Assembly (NCBI GenBank): GCA_001695595.3
Contig: MBPM02000146.1
Location: 40,566 to 104,565, forward strand
Direction of reading: 5' to 3'
Origin: Plasmopara viticola
Taxonomy: Eukaryota > Oomycota > Peronosporomycetes > Peronosporales > Peronosporaceae
DNA length: 64,000 nt
The position numbers and the translations under genes are program-made. Numbering within the stretch: the stretch's first letter is position 1; the number at the start of each line of letters is the position of its first letter. The notes under the pieces were generated by a model. The model did no database searches, had not been told where the DNA came from, and saw only the letters and a program-made list of their open reading frames with translations. Shown here piece by piece: positions 14,041-26,255 of this stretch.

Positions 14041-14915
14041 TTAAATTCGCATTCGACCATTAGTGTGCACATAGCGTGCTAAATCAGCGATGTCAATCGT
14101 GAGGTTGTCCGGCCACCCTGCTGGCAGCGGCGTGTGCGCAGGCAGTCCTAGCACGCGTCTAGACTCAAGGACAAATTCATGAGCTTGTGCACCGACGGTC
14201 CCAAGTCGAAATGCATGGCGATCGGCCATATGCGGAAAAGCAGGTATGGGAGCGTCTCCAACATCGTAGAATTCGTAGGACCAACTGTTAAGCTGTTCTG
14301 CCATCTTGACGCACAAGATGTACTGCACACCAATGCGCTGACGGTACGTAAGAATTTTTTTGTGGACCAATGGCCACGTTTGGGTGTACAGGACTTCGAC
14401 AATCACCGTCCTCCAGTCGTCGAAGTCGATACCTTGCGGTGCTTGAACACCGGGTACATTGCGGCATGGGCAACACGACATGTCAGGTTGACAAGTTATG
14501 GGTTGACCATTGGGGCCAGGTCCAGTAATGTCTTTTGATCCCGTGCTAGAGATCTCTCTAGGAAAGCACTGGCCAATATACAGGACGGCACCTTCGTGAG
14601 GAGGCTCAGTGGATACTCCACGACCCGAACCTTGTCATCATCCCATACAAGCTGCCGGAGCCGGAGACTGCGAGGAAGTACCTCCAGCTGTGCAAATTTG
14701 TTCCACGCTTGTAAGGGGATACGCTCCGCAATAAGCATCTCAGCCTCGTCGCCACCGTTTAGTTTGGAGATTTGACGGAAGTCGAGGTCAGCGTGCTCGA
14801 GTGCGCGAAGCAGCCTGTCCATGGCGTCTCTCACCGCTGCAGTGCCTTGTCGTCTGGTTAAAACGATTGAAGAAGTCGTGGTCGTGTCCCAGTCTGATGA
14901 CGAGAGCATTGTCAC
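14041..14915 (-). pseudogene. Uma2-like PD-(D/E)XK gene, copy 2 (frameshifted)
   Basis: Nearly identical to copy 1, with the same frame break between an N-terminal frame (14,496-14,915) and a C-terminal frame (14,041-14,481). In its C-terminal half it differs from copy 1 at a few residues (for example SWSYEF instead of GWSYKF), where it matches intact copy 3. Confidence 0.75.
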
Positions 14916-15188
14916 TGAGCTTTATGGGACGCGAGCGGAGTAAATTGGAGTTTGTGATCTTGGAACATTCGTGGTGAAAAGAAACACCAGAATCTGGTGT
15001 TTCCTGGAGTCAGATTCAAGGAAACCCGTTTCGGCAAGGTTGGAATCCCCTTTGGCAATTTACGATATCGCCACGCACGCAGATTACTGTCTGATCTCAA
15101 AAGACGCGAATTGACCTGGTTTTTGAACATCCGTTAATTCCATTATGCCGCCACCAGATTGAACTACAACTTCTTTGATTTTTTCAAT

Positions 15189-15279
15189 TAGACGGCAAGG
15201 CACTGCAGCGGTGGACGGCATCCTGAGCAGAATGCGTCGCGCGCTCGATCTCGTCGATACTCCGGACAAGACCCTATGA
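15189..15279 (+). pseudogene. Inverted N-terminal fragment of the Uma2-like family, second unit
   Basis: Same sequence as the fragment 1,496 bp to the left. It reads RRQGTAAVDG on the plus strand, opposite to the gene it derives from. Confidence 0.6.
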
Positions 15280-15536
15280 ATTGCCTTGCTTTCTTACGAG
15301 ATCGTGATTTAACACTATTGTAGAGCCTTGCTTTTTTCAGCCATTCATATCTCAACCTTTGTACAGAATGCACAGCTGCTCTAGCAGACCATCCGACGGT
15401 ATCGGAATTACCGTAAAACGCAAAAAACTGATGCCATTTATTGGTTGACCATTACAAGTAGGAGACCGTAATAAGCCGAGGAATCCTCTACAACTTGGGA
15501 CAATATTGATTGCTATCATTTAATTCTTACTCTTTG

Positions 15537-16412
15537 TTAAATTCGCATTCGACCATTAGTGTGCACATAGCGTGCTAAATCAGCGATGTCAATCGTGAGG
15601 TTGTCCGGCCACCCCGCTGGCAGCGGCGTGTGCGCAGGCAGTCCTAGCACGCGTCTAGACTCAAGCACAACTTCATGAGCTTGTGCACCGACGGTCCCAA
15701 GTCGAAATGCATGGCGATCGGCCATATGCGGAAAAGCAGGTATGGGAGCGTCTCCAACATCGTAGAATTCGTAGGACCAGCTATTAAGCTGTTCTGCCAT
15801 CTTGACGCACAAGATGTACTGCACACCAATGCGCTGACGGTACGTAAGAATTTTTTTGTGGACCAATGGCCACGTTTGGGTGTTCAGGACTTCGACAATC
15901 ACCGTCCTCCAGTCGTCGAAGTCGATACCTTGCGGTGCTTGAACACCGGGTACATTGCGGCATGGGCAACACGACATGTCAGGTTGACAAGTTATGGGTT
16001 GACCATTGGGGCCAGGTCCAGTAATGTCTGCTGCTCCCGTGCCGTAGACCTCTTTAGGAAAGCTTCGGCAAATATACCCGACGGCACCTTCGTGACAACT
16101 GCTCAGTGGATACTCCACGATCCAAACCTTGTCATCATCCCATACGAGCTGCCGGAGCCGGAGACTGCGGGGAAGTTTCTCCAGTTGTGCAAATTTATTC
16201 CACGTTTGTAAGGGAATACGCTCCGCGATAAGCATCTCAGCCCCGTTGCCACCGTCTAGTTTGGAGTTTCGACGAGAGTCGAGGTCAGCGTACTCGAGAG
16301 CGCGAAGCAGCCTGTCCATGGCGTTTCTCACCGCTGCAGTGCCTTGTCGTCTGGTTAAAACAATTGAAGAAGTCGTATTCATGTCCCAGTCTGATGACGA
16401 GAGCATTGTCAC
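15537..16412 (-). CDS. Uma2-like PD-(D/E)XK nuclease-fold protein, 291 aa, intact copy
   Basis: This is the only open member of the tandem triplet. Residues 19-40 (LTRRQGTAAVRNAMDRLLRALE) look like an amphipathic helix that recurs elsewhere in the window. Residues 85-205 fit the layout of the Uma2/DUF820 branch of the PD-(D/E)XK nuclease fold: a basic strand and WDDD region, SSCHEGAVGYI (104-114, cf. S..HE...G.I), CQPDMS (142-147, the PD aspartate), VIVEVLNTQT (171-180, acidic E174), then a lysine-bearing helix HKKILTYRQRIGVQYILCVK (185-204). The canonical ExK lysine is not directly after E174, so catalysis is uncertain. There is no signal peptide. The domain call is made by eye from motif order. 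Antisense frames of up to 178 codons here are shadows. Confidence 0.5.
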   Translation of the reverse strand: MTMLSSSDWDMNTTSSIVLTRRQGTAAVRNAMDRLLRALEYADLDSRRNSKLDGGNGAEMLIAERIPLQTWNKFAQLEKLPRSLRLRQLVWDDDKVWIVEYPLSSCHEGAVGYICRSFPKEVYGTGAADITGPGPNGQPITCQPDMSCCPCRNVPGVQAPQGIDFDDWRTVIVEVLNTQTWPLVHKKILTYRQRIGVQYILCVKMAEQLNSWSYEFYDVGDAPIPAFPHMADRHAFRLGTVGAQAHEVVLESRRVLGLPAHTPLPAGWPDNLTIDIADLARYVHTNGRMRI

Positions 16413-16722
16413 TGGACTTTATGAGACGCGAGCGGAGTGAATTGTAGCATGTGGTCTTGGTTTGCTCTAGATATTTGTGATGAAAAAAAAAACAGAATCT
16501 ACTTTTTTTGGTGTCAGATTTAGAGGAAACATGTTTCGGCAAGGTTGATATTCCCTTTGACTGTTTACAATCTGGGTAACCTGTAGCAGAGGTTAGCTTT
16601 CATACAGGCACGCAGATTACTGCATGATCTCAAAGACGCAAATTGAAGTAAATTTTACACCTCCGTTCGTCAAAACTTTAGACTGAATCTCGGCTGCGAC
16701 TTTGTCAATCCTTTGAGCTAAA

Positions 16723-16800
16723 CGACAAGACACTGCAGCGGTAAAAGACGCCATTGACTGAACGCGTCGCGCCCGGTCGAAACCGGACAAGACCCTATAA
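16723..16800 (+). pseudogene. Inverted N-terminal fragment of the Uma2-like family, third unit
   Basis: Reads RQDTAAVKDAID, then a stop, then TRRARSKPDKTL on the plus strand. It is a diverged relative of the fragments at 13,693 and 15,189. It leads straight into a 530-bp repeat module that recurs at 24,360 and 29,722. Confidence 0.5.
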
Positions 16801-17260
16801 ATAGACAAACTTTTTCTAATATCAAATTGTGTTTCACGGTGTTTTAGGCTACGAGATTGCGAGGCTGGCCGACCATACATACCCAGTCGATCAGATATAC
16901 AGCGATTAAAGGGATGGATAGAGCTCAATAGAAAAACCTGAGCTTCAAGAGTACAGCATCTATCTAGATTCTGACTCGATTTATGAATAAACTGCGTCTT
17001 TCGAATTAGGCTCTGTTTCGTTGTTGGGCTCAAGCTCATGCAATATGAACATCGACGCCTAGAGGATATTTTATGCCAGCCACTTTAGGTTGGAGCTTAT
17101 TCATACAACACCACTATTAATTAATTGAGACCAGAGCTAGTAAGGACTTATTGGTGAGACTCTAAATATCTTTTTTTTTCTATATAAATTAAGGCTATGT
17201 CTATAATAGAGCGACAGAAGTGTCCACGATATTACAGCTTGTACTGCCTAGTGCTTTAGC
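16740..17260 (+). repeat. 530-bp dispersed module, copy 1
   Basis: Homologous in the same orientation to 24,360-24,880 and inverted to 29,722-30,235. Shared landmarks are a block around GACAAGACCC, the phrase CCTGAGCTTCAAGAGT, the phrase ACATCGACGCCTA, and a right end with CACGA..TT.CAGCTTGTA. A TATAAATA box sits at 16,796. It could be a diverged LTR or terminal module of a family, but I see no TG...CA termini. Confidence 0.6.
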
Positions 17261-18024
17261 TCGCTACCTCCCTATTTTGCTGTTCAGAAGCTGTAACTTT
17301 CCTTGTTTCCTTGACAATAAGATTTCAAACAATGTTTGTTTGTGTAGATTTGGGCACCATTTAAAAGATGCCGTTTTTGCGTGGCCTCCTGTCTGTAGTA
17401 ACCGCTATTGCTTTGAGGTCCACGTAGCTTGTCAAAGCTGCTGCCTTTGTAGTACTGCAGCGATGCCCACTACACTCCTATTGCAGCGTTCGCTCTCTTA
17501 ATCAGTACAAATTATCGTCGTTTCCACCTTTTCCTAAAATTCTCAAGCTATTCATATTTACGCAACTTAGACTCTTACGCATGGCATTAGCCTGCTTGTA
17601 AATCTCGGTCAATACGTATCGACGACGAGCTTTCCGCTAATCTTTGCAAGTTGTTGTTCGAAGGTCACGAGATTTACTTTATATCTCTTGTAAACATTCT
17701 CACGATCTGATACGCGAACTGACTGAACTCCTCGCCAAGCCAAAGCTCTCCACGAAAGCTTCTTACTACTTAGTTGTCAAAGGGTTCGTTGTGCGTCCTC
17801 TGCGGTCTACAGCACCAGCACAAAATTAACCTCCTCTGCCTCGTACTCACCGACTACAAACTTGGCTACAGCTCCTCCTTCGTCTTCAATTTTCCTCCGA
17901 CTTACTTTCGGTGTAAGAGTGCTACAAAAAGTAGGGTGTGGGGGGGGCTAACGAAAACTGTGAGGAAATTAAAGAGAACTGTGAGGGGGTTAGCAAAAAC
18001 TGTGGGAGGCTTAGCGGTATCCTA
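17261..18024. other. No recognisable gene; short G-rich repeats at the right end
   Basis: A small tandem array of roughly 25-28-bp degenerate units containing AACTGTG and GGGGGTTAGC lies at about 17,938-18,010, immediately left of where the large inverted repeat begins. Nothing else is supported. Confidence 0.4.
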
Positions 18025-21000
18025 TATAAAAATATGAGCTACTTTATACTGTTATTATCAAAAAAATAATAATACCAAGTTATACAGCTACCTTCTGAGA
18101 AAGTTAACACATCTTAGAGATGTATTTTCTTGAGCAAAGTGAGCACGCATGACCCATGCGTTAAGAGCTATGTTATAACTGCTTAGTTTAGTAGAGCTCT
18201 AATAAGTATTAGAATCTGAGCAACTAAGGAAGATTGTCAGGGTATCGCTTAGCACCTTGGACAGAGGAGATAATCATGAGAACATGCGATCTTCCGCTAA
18301 CCGACCGTTCAGTATTAGCATGAAATAAAAGTGTACATTTTACTTTTTAATTTTTACATAAATCAAACCCTACATCTCTTCCGGTGCCCCTGCAAAATAT
18401 TTACGTATATAGGCCAGTAAAGACATTGATAGGGTGTCTGTTGTATAACAGTCGCCACCATTCAACGAGGCTCAACCAAAAAAACGAAAGATTTGCTTCA
18501 AATTTGATCCTTTCGTTTTAATTTTTTAATACATGTGCTGACTTTATATAGACAAATCAAGCAGTATCCATTTGATTCGAGATCAGAAATTCTGAATGAT
18601 AAAGTTACCCCAAAACGGTTTGGAGCTTCACCAATAATGCACAAGGTCTAGCATCAAGGAATGACTCTTGTACTTGGGATGCAAAAGAAACTTGGTTTCA
18701 TGTAACGGCTGGTACGATTATCGGCGATCGGACTTCTATTACATCAAAAAAGGAAGGGATGTGCATATATCCCTGTTTGACTTTTGTTAAGATGTCAGTT
18801 TGGTCACAACGATATCAAAACAGGTAGTGTAGTGGACGGCCGGTCAGTCCGGTCACTTCAAATTGTCAAAGCCAAGTCCTTGATATGTTGCTTCGACTTC
18901 AAGTGATGCCTCTTAATTTACGCCCAACATTGTGCCTTAAGCTGCGTTGCAACAAAGATATGCCTGCTGAGACTGCAGCTAAGACTGAGTTTGTGCCGTG
19001 GGTGAAGAGCCTTCCTGTAAGAGAGCAACTCACGCAAAGGAGGCTCGGGAACTGCCATCCGGAACGCACGCCCATCACTCTTCCTTTGCTCAGTAGTTTG
19101 CATATGCCTTGTGTGAAAGCTTTCGCTCAGGGGTATACCCTTCAAGGTGCTACACTTCATATCAGACTCAATCGGCACGCAAAATGTCTTACTTAAACGA
19201 CAAGAAAACTCCATAGTTTCCAAGATGAACTTCCCAGCTTAGGATGCCATTGATTATCGGGCGGGTTCAGTGGACGGAGTCGCCAAAGCAGTAGGCGAGG
19301 GGCTGTGTGACTCATCTACAGCTGGCCCCGATGCAAGTCGCCGTCTAGTAAGACGTCTACCCTCTGCCTCATCAGCAAATCCGTCAACGAAAGAAGATCC
19401 TTACAAATAAGTGTACGTGCTTGATGCAGGCTATGGCTGCGAGCAGTATAATAATCTGCTTCCATACTGAGTAGGGCCTTCGGAGGCAACACCTCGCGTG
19501 GCAGATGTAAAAGGTATTTTGTCAAGAGCTATTGTTTCGGCGCGATCTTACGGTAGCTATTTGTATGGGAAGTACATCATACACAACCAGTGTACTTGGT
19601 GTGATAAGAAGGCTAAAGACAAGAATAAACTACACATACTACTCTTGCGCTTTTCCGACCATTTCACCACCATGGCTCGACAGGTAGATCTATTTCGTAA
19701 TAAGATGAGCCTCCAGGCTATAAACATTTGAGCTTAACTACATTAGACGGGGTATTTGACATCTGTGAGCTTAGCGTACAAACTGCATACCCGACGAGTC
19801 GAAAACGACTCACCTTCGGGGTACCACGGTGTTGCTATTGTCAAGCCACGCGCTTTGAGCGTAAGCTACAAGCACGAGTATAGAGTCATTATAACGAAAA
19901 TTCATTGTGCGACTTAGAGACCGCGACTTGCCTAAGAAACGCTCGTTCCTGATCGCAATGGCCTGATGCGAAATTAGAACTCCTGCTTATTTTGCCCATT
20001 AAAGTACATCTTGTTCACTATAATCTCCTCGCTGACCTCGATGGCCAAGAAGTGCTAAATGAATTTGATTTAGTCCTAGTGGTGCAACATCGTCTCGAGG
20101 AGCAGTGGCTCCTGAGTGACCAAGTGTAGTTTACTTTACAAACCAGCTCTGTCAGTGGGATTGCTTTTTTTTTCTTGCGGCTCCTTGAGGCTCTTGAGAG
20201 ATGAATTAATTTGATCACTTAATCTAAGGGATTTACAGTCGGAAGACCTAGCGCGTCTCAGTACGAAATATTGCGTCGGGAAGTCGCATCTCTTCGTCGT
20301 GGCGTTACAAGCCAAAAGATTTAGCCTCATTTGTTCTTCAAAGAATTTGCAAAGCCTAAGAGAGTTTACACAAAAAGATGTTCAGCCCGAAGAGGCCTCG
20401 ATCGTATTACTGAGTGGAAAACTCACCACAGAAAACCCATCGGTTTGCGAATGTGGCCCCTCAGTTCACACAGTGTGCATTGCTTTGTTAAAACTCGGTT
20501 GACCCATTTCACCTGATTATTTTCTGCGGACGGTCTGCTGTTGACATCGGCAAGTAGTCTCCTAATAGTTGGAACAGCGTTCGACAATTCCAGGCGGCAA
20601 CCGTGGATTTAAAGGATTAAGCAAAAAACAGCCCTAATAGAAGAGTTTGCACTTCACTTAGCACGCCTAGTGTCATGCTATGACTCTGGTCATGCTATAG
20701 GCTGATCATGGACTTCTCCTGGACATATTTGGTGATGTAAAGGAGATCTGTCGGCCCTGAAGACCCACATAGACCAGTAAGGCGTGTTATTGAAGGTTTA
20801 GGTGCAGTAAAGTTGATGCCAACATCGACAAATGTGTCTTTACGGCAGACTTTTACGCAGACACCGACAAGTGAAAGGGGGTCGCGTGAACAATATGGTT
20901 TGCTTTACGCCACGTTGTCAATAGGGTGAAAAGAATGGCTATACTTATACAGTTGTTCAAATGATTGCAGTGCTGACTACATAAGTCTCGCATAGCCTAG

Positions 21001-24000
21001 TCCCAATTTATCAAACGGATCTCAAGTCTTTCGCAGTCTGTAAACACCATGCACCCTAAAGTGTGGCAACAAAAACACCTCACTGTTTCGAGTGGTGGGT
21101 GCGGTGATTGCCGTTTTTTGCGAAGTATTATTCCGCCTTGACTACAAACCTTTCGTACTGTACATGCTTGTAGACGTCCATTTGCGCAAGCAAGGTTTTA
21201 GGTTTGCCCATACCTGCTGGAGAAAAGCCCTGATTGAAAAAAGATTGGTCAGTCATAAAAAGTGATGATCTAAGTATTGCAGGCGAATATCCAAACCGGG
21301 TACTTTACTCAATGACAAAGAACGCACTTTCAATGGTATGAGTGAGCAGACAGTCTATTTTCAAGACGGATGATACCAGCAGACACATCGTTTCAAACCA
21401 TAAGGACTAAAATGCCGATAAAACGTCACTTTTTCTGATAAGCGATCGCTCAAGCCTTTTTCGTAAATTTTTCTACATATTGGTGGTCCCACATGTACGC
21501 ATAACTGCTCAAGAATTTGACGACATGTGAGATCTGCCAGATAAATAAATTCATACCTCCTATATGCTCCTTTAAAGAGCCTGCTTGTACCGGAGGACTG
21601 TTAGCATCTCACTTATTCACGTCTTTGAATTTGGTTCGACAAATGGCAATGGGACTACAGGCATAGAATTATATATGCCACCTTACCACGATAATGCATT
21701 TGAAACCTGTTTCAGCTAGTGTTATCCAACAACAAATAGTAAGGCAGTTTCTATATACGTCAAATACTGTGGCCTTTTGGACACGATGCTTACTCTACAA
21801 CGTGCACCCGAACATATTGCTAAAGTACGTCCTTTCTCAAAATGGCGGTCTTGCAGGGACCTAGCCTCGCCTATTTACAGCAAGTCAGTGACATTTAAGG
21901 AGTTTTAAAACTGCATCATGTTATTTCTTACCTATCAAGCGAAGAAGGTATCATTAAGCTTACGCTGCTTTTGTGGCAGAGGCTATTGTCTGGTGCCGAA
22001 GTACTTCTTCCTGGTGCGAAATCAATTTGTGTCTCAATCCTTTTTCCAGTGAGAGCTCTATCTGGTGAAGTTTTTTGATTGTGGATATCTTAACAATGAT
22101 CCTATAAAGAAGGATGTCTTCGATCTTTGAGCTCTTTATGAAAATTGTGAGCCGCGGCACATTAAACGCTCCCATATAATTCGATCAAGACATCTTTGTT
22201 TAATAAGAAGACGGATAAATATTTTTTTGGCTTAGATTGCACGTCTTTCAAAATAATCGGGCTTTTAGGATAGCTAAGTGCCCAGTAGAATGAAGCTTTT
22301 CGAGGCTCGGCATCTCCGACATCTTCTATACTCCCTTTGATGGTGTGTATAACGAATGGCAATCCATTATTCTTTCTTCTTTAAGAGCGCTCAAGCCTCG
22401 AAAGGCAGAATCTACATGGTTTATATCAAGCTCGCACCCATCACAAGGAACAATATTTTATCTGAGTAGAATGCCTTCTCCTCTTGGCAAACAGCGTCTG
22501 AGAGTCCGGCTTCTGCCAGTGACTCTATAAATCCCATAGGCAGAAGTAGATTGCCAATAAGACGAGAGCGGGGCTTGACCAACAGTATGAAAACTACCAT
22601 TAGTCAATTTTTGACTCTCTTCTTCCATACCGCAAGGACGAAACAAGTAAAATAGAGACTTTAAGCTTTAGGAAGGAATACGTTGTTGGCTAAGCCATGA
22701 AGCGCCGAGCTAAGCGACAGATAATCATTTTTGCTGAGGTTGATCCTAGTACTCGATGACATTGAAAGCATGCACAATTCGTTTTGTATAAATCTTCAAT
22801 AATTCGGACAGAGAAAAAGCAGTACGAATGAAGCATTTAGTCAGGGTTTAGATTGAATTATTAAACCAAATACATAGACCTTTTACTTGAGTCAGAAAGT
22901 CAGAAGTGAGAACGAGGATAATCTCAGACAGGAATTCTTCATGTCGAAATTTAGATCCCATATCAGCATCTATACTTTGATTTTCACCAGAAGATTTATT
23001 AGACACCGTGACTTATCAAACAAGATTTTTCGTATAACTCTCTGTAGTGTGCTCTGCTTCTATTTTGTCGAAAACAAGAATGAACCCATATAATTACTTA
23101 CAAAGGATCAAGAAAACGAGAACATTCGCTTCGTGAACTGGTTGCATACCGGATATACCAAAGCAATGGTGATCGAACGGCTCTATTTGCCTGACTCGGC
23201 AATACTACGCGGGACAAAGAGCTAAGTGCAAGCGAGAATAGCTTCGCTTCGTTTCTAGCCATAACAAAATGCAAACTATGTGACCAGATTTCTGCATTGA
23301 GTAAATCAAGCGAAACATATCTTTGCTGTCCTTCTTGAAGTGATTGAGCCAGATGTACAGATCAAATTACGACTCCATGGCTAATGATCGATTGTATCGG
23401 ACATCAAAAGTGTTGATAAGGATGATGTGCAACCCAATATAGATTAGTATTACCGAACAATAATCGGCACAAATTAAAGTGCATAAGACTGATTACTCAT
23501 CGTGATTCGTGTGTAAAATTAAAACTTGGATATCTCTTGTAACAAGTGTAAGTGCGTATACATTCGCGTAGTTCCACGTTAACCATTCTATTTATAGAGG
23601 GCACAGACAAAAGTATATCGAGAACTTAGTGTCAGCTGTCTTGCCACGCGCCATAGCTAGCCCGGACCTTTATGCCATGACGTGCACGATTTAGCTCTTG
23701 TTGTACCGTAAGCACAACGCTGTTGCGTTTTAAGCAGAGTAAATGCTTCGAGACGTACCCGAAGGTTTTAACAGAGTACGCATATAACCGTCGATGTGTA
23801 TCTACTGTATTAGCGACGACATCAATTAAAGGGATATATTAGCTTAAAGGGCAATAGAGTTAGACATAATCGTACTAATAATTTCATGGCGCTTCAGCTT
23901 TACCTGACTCAGCAGTACAACTGCTGCCTTAGAAACATTTAGTGTGTACTGCAATCATAGCTGTTAAGTACCCGTAACGTATCTGCTCAAAGAAGAGATA

Positions 24001-24865
24001 AGGACATGCCAAGTACGGATTGTCAGAAGTACTTGCACTCTTTTAGAATGAACTGCAAAGCATTTCGCGGTAATTAAGACGACAGAATCGAATCTAACAA
24101 ATTAATCCATTTCGTACATGCAGGCTATATATTTTTTGTAAGCGCGTGTTTAATTGGGTTTAGGGCAAAGTACACGTCGTGAGTTACACTTGAAAAAGGG
24201 GACAGTTCGTGAAAGCTGAACCATGATAACCGCTTTTATTCTAGTTGTTTTTTCTAGATGCGCACATGTAACGAATCTGACAGAAAAGTCGCTAAGACGT
24301 TAAAGAACAATACTTTTTCAAGTTGCTTTGCTGGAATGCAAACAAATAATGGCTGAAACGCCATGGACAGGATGCTTCGCGCGCTCGTTTTCGTCGAAAT
24401 CCGGATAAGACCCCAAAATCAGACAAGCTTTCTCATCATTAAATTATGTTCTACGGTGTGTTTAGCACCGAGATCTCGAGGCTAGCTGTCCATGAACAAC
24501 CCAAATTGATTAAATGCAAGGCGATTGAAAGGACGGAAAGAGAGCTCAATCAGAAAACCTGAGCTTCAAGAGTTCAGTACCTATCTAAATATTGTTTCGA
24601 TTTTCAAACCAACTGCATCTTTCGAATTGTGCTCGATTTTGTTGTCGAGTGATCTCTGCTCAAGCTCATGAAATATGGACATCGACGCCTAAATAATAGA
24701 TCTTTATCATGCCAGCCACTAAAGTTTGAGCGAATTCATACCACTGAGACAAAAGAATAGTGCTCGCTAGAATTTTCTAATAAGATTCCGTGAAAATTTT
24801 CAGAATACACAGAGGCTATGTATTTAGTAGAATATCAGAAGAAGTGTTCACGACTTTGCAGCTTG
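18025..24865 (+). repeat. Left arm of a giant inverted repeat
   Basis: Compared by eye, this arm matches the reverse complement of about 29,722-37,035 at many points: 19,000-19,560 with 35,350-35,940; 20,150-20,400 with 34,480-34,720; 21,470-21,640 with 33,230-33,390; 22,460-22,650 with 32,290-32,450; 23,050-23,160 with 31,790-31,900; and 24,240-24,420 with 30,165-30,350. The arms carry many substitutions and small indels, so the structure is old. No open gene survives. Short frames in both arms (e.g. minus 22,162-22,362 here, plus 32,588-32,818 there) share a peptide ending LNKDVL, so the arms once coded for something I do not recognise. Confidence 0.85.
18420..19010 (+). repeat. Segment in the same direction in both inverted arms, left copy
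   Basis: This segment matches 36,010-36,660 in the same orientation (shared phrases AAACTTGGTTTCATGTAACG and AAAGCCAAGTCCTTGATAT), although its flanks on both sides match in inverted orientation. One copy must have flipped, or been replaced, after the arms formed. Confidence 0.75.
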
Positions 24866-24880
24866 TAATGCCTCTGTGCT
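24360..24880 (+). repeat. 530-bp dispersed module, copy 2, at the inner end of the left arm
   Basis: Direct copy of 16,740-17,260 and inverted copy of 29,722-30,235. Its left end still encodes a piece of the Uma2-family N-terminus on the plus strand (AMDRMLRALVFVEI). It marks the inner border of the left arm. Confidence 0.65.
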
Positions 24881-25187
24881 GCGCCATCACACATTAGAAC
24901 CTTCTCCGGAGTCATTGCGTGTCTTCTTTACATTGCGCATAGGACAAAAATCATCGACGACGATGTATTGGCGCGTCTGGATGGAATGACTCGGACGTGT
25001 TTATTATCGGCTGGGGACGGTTAATACATCCGCTCATGCCCTGGCTTTTGCCACCGATCTGTTATATCACAACATGCGTGTCAGGATGACTGAATTACAT
25101 TCTTCTGAGTTTGTCGGGATCAAAGAGGGTCCATTGTTCTAACAGTGTCGCGAAGCATTGGCGCGCATTGCCATGGACGACCTGTAA

Positions 25188-25737
25188 ATGCTAAACACCT
25201 TACATGAGAAGTTCGCAAAAAATCTATCATTATCGAGTGAGCGCACACCAATGTATAGTGCGCGCAACTTAAAGCCGTCACTAATTTGGGCAAAAACGGA
25301 CGACAGAGATTTACAGCGTCTCGCCGAAGTTCTCATCCCAGTACACGGCAACCTAGCCGAGGCGAGCGGAACCACAAGACAAACCCTCAGTCCGGCAAGT
25401 GTGAGCGGCGTCACCGTAGCATTCAACTCGGCGCAGCTGTAGAGATCGCTGGCGAAGAAGCGCACCGACCCCTCCACGCAAATGTTGGCGATGACTGGGA
25501 AGGATGAAAAGGAAGGGCGTTTTCTGCTTGACATGGACGAAGAGGACGATGGGGATGATATCGCTAAGGAAAGACGATTTTCGCCTTGGACAAAATCGCT
25601 CTAAAATACTAGATTGGTACCTGGGAAAGAAAGATGAGGAGTACTTTGACGAAATGGTAATAGAAACGAGCCAACTTAAAAAGCAACACATGTTATTTTA
25701 TATAAAACTTTATATAAAATTGAACGAATGTGGTTAG
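25188..25737 (+). pseudogene. Unrecognised coding-like remnant left of the MULE
   Basis: Two plus-strand frames follow each other: 25,188-25,442 (84 aa, with WAKTDDRDLQRLAEVLIPVH) and 25,504-25,737, with another open reading (DMDEEDDGDD, acidic) between them. Composition is protein-like but I recognise no family. It may be a broken host or transposon gene in the centre of the inverted repeat. Confidence 0.3.
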
Positions 25738-26009
25738 GTTCTGTGCGTATCATCGAAATAAACCACATGCTTTTCCGCTTCTGTAGACTTCCGTCAACTG
25801 CTTTGAAATTCAAACTTGCGATTGTACTCTCCAGGTAGAGTGCTTAGCGCGTGTATCCACCAACTCCAGTTTTGGAAGGTATTATTACCATTTTTTCCAT
25901 TGCATTTTTAGGATTTGCTGGTATACCTAAAAGATTTTCAACACTTTCTATTGTATAACGCACACAATACAATGATTTATCGAATGACGAGCTCTCTTTC
26001 GCCTTTTGG

Positions 26010-26130
26010 ATATAAATCATATTCAGGAATTTCGACAAATTCGAGCGCGCGACTCATTTTATCCACGGCGTCTTGCACCGCCAAAGTGCCTTGTGGTCTA
26101 ATTGAGACGATTGAAGAAGTCGTTGCTGTG
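26010..26130 (-). pseudogene. N-terminal fragment of the Uma2-like family, isolated
   Basis: The minus strand reads RPQGTLAVQDAVDKMSRALE, clearly related to the N-terminal helix of the gene at 15,537-16,412. No nuclease domain follows. It lies immediately left of the MULE, separated by a short stretch similar to the 530-bp module (CATCGACGCCTA-like, TTCATACCACACCAC). Confidence 0.5.
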
Positions 26131-26210
26131 ACGGCTCATGTATTATAATTATCGACGCCTAAGGATTTGTACTTATTCATACCAGTAAGAGCTAGTTCAT
26201 ACCACACCAC

Positions 26211-26251
26211 TATATAGAACCCCTAACCCCAATACACAACGGTGATTGGCT
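26211..26251 (+). repeat. MULE left terminal inverted repeat
   Basis: Pairs with the reverse complement of 28,671-28,710, with about three mismatches (such as CTAACCCC against CTAGCCCC). Confidence 0.8.
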
Positions 26252-26255
26252 ACAG

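Larger units (their letters stand above)
12385..17040. repeat. Three tandem copies of a 1,496-bp gene-bearing unit
   Basis: Equivalent positions recur at a constant 1,496-bp spacing (for example gene ends at 12,545, 14,041 and 15,537). The first two units appear identical over long stretches (13,000-14,036 against 14,496-15,532), so that duplication is recent. The third unit is more diverged, especially beyond 16,420 where small indels appear. Each unit holds one minus-strand Uma2-like gene copy followed, upstream of its start, by an inverted fragment of the same gene's N-terminal coding region. Confidence 0.9.

Noticed and set aside
16150..16175. RSLR in the 291-aa protein as a possible RXLR effector motif
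   Set aside because: There is no signal peptide, the motif is at residue 82 in a structured region, and no EER follows.
15675..16211. 178-codon plus-strand open frame across the Uma2-like gene
   Set aside because: It is antisense to the 291-aa frame, which has nuclease-fold motifs and matches the other copies as protein; the opposite frame has no motifs.
16740..24880. LTR retrotransposon with LTRs at 16,740-17,260 and 24,360-24,880
   Set aside because: The modules are direct repeats, but I found no TG...CA ends, primer-binding site or pol motifs between them, and a third copy lies inverted at 29,722.
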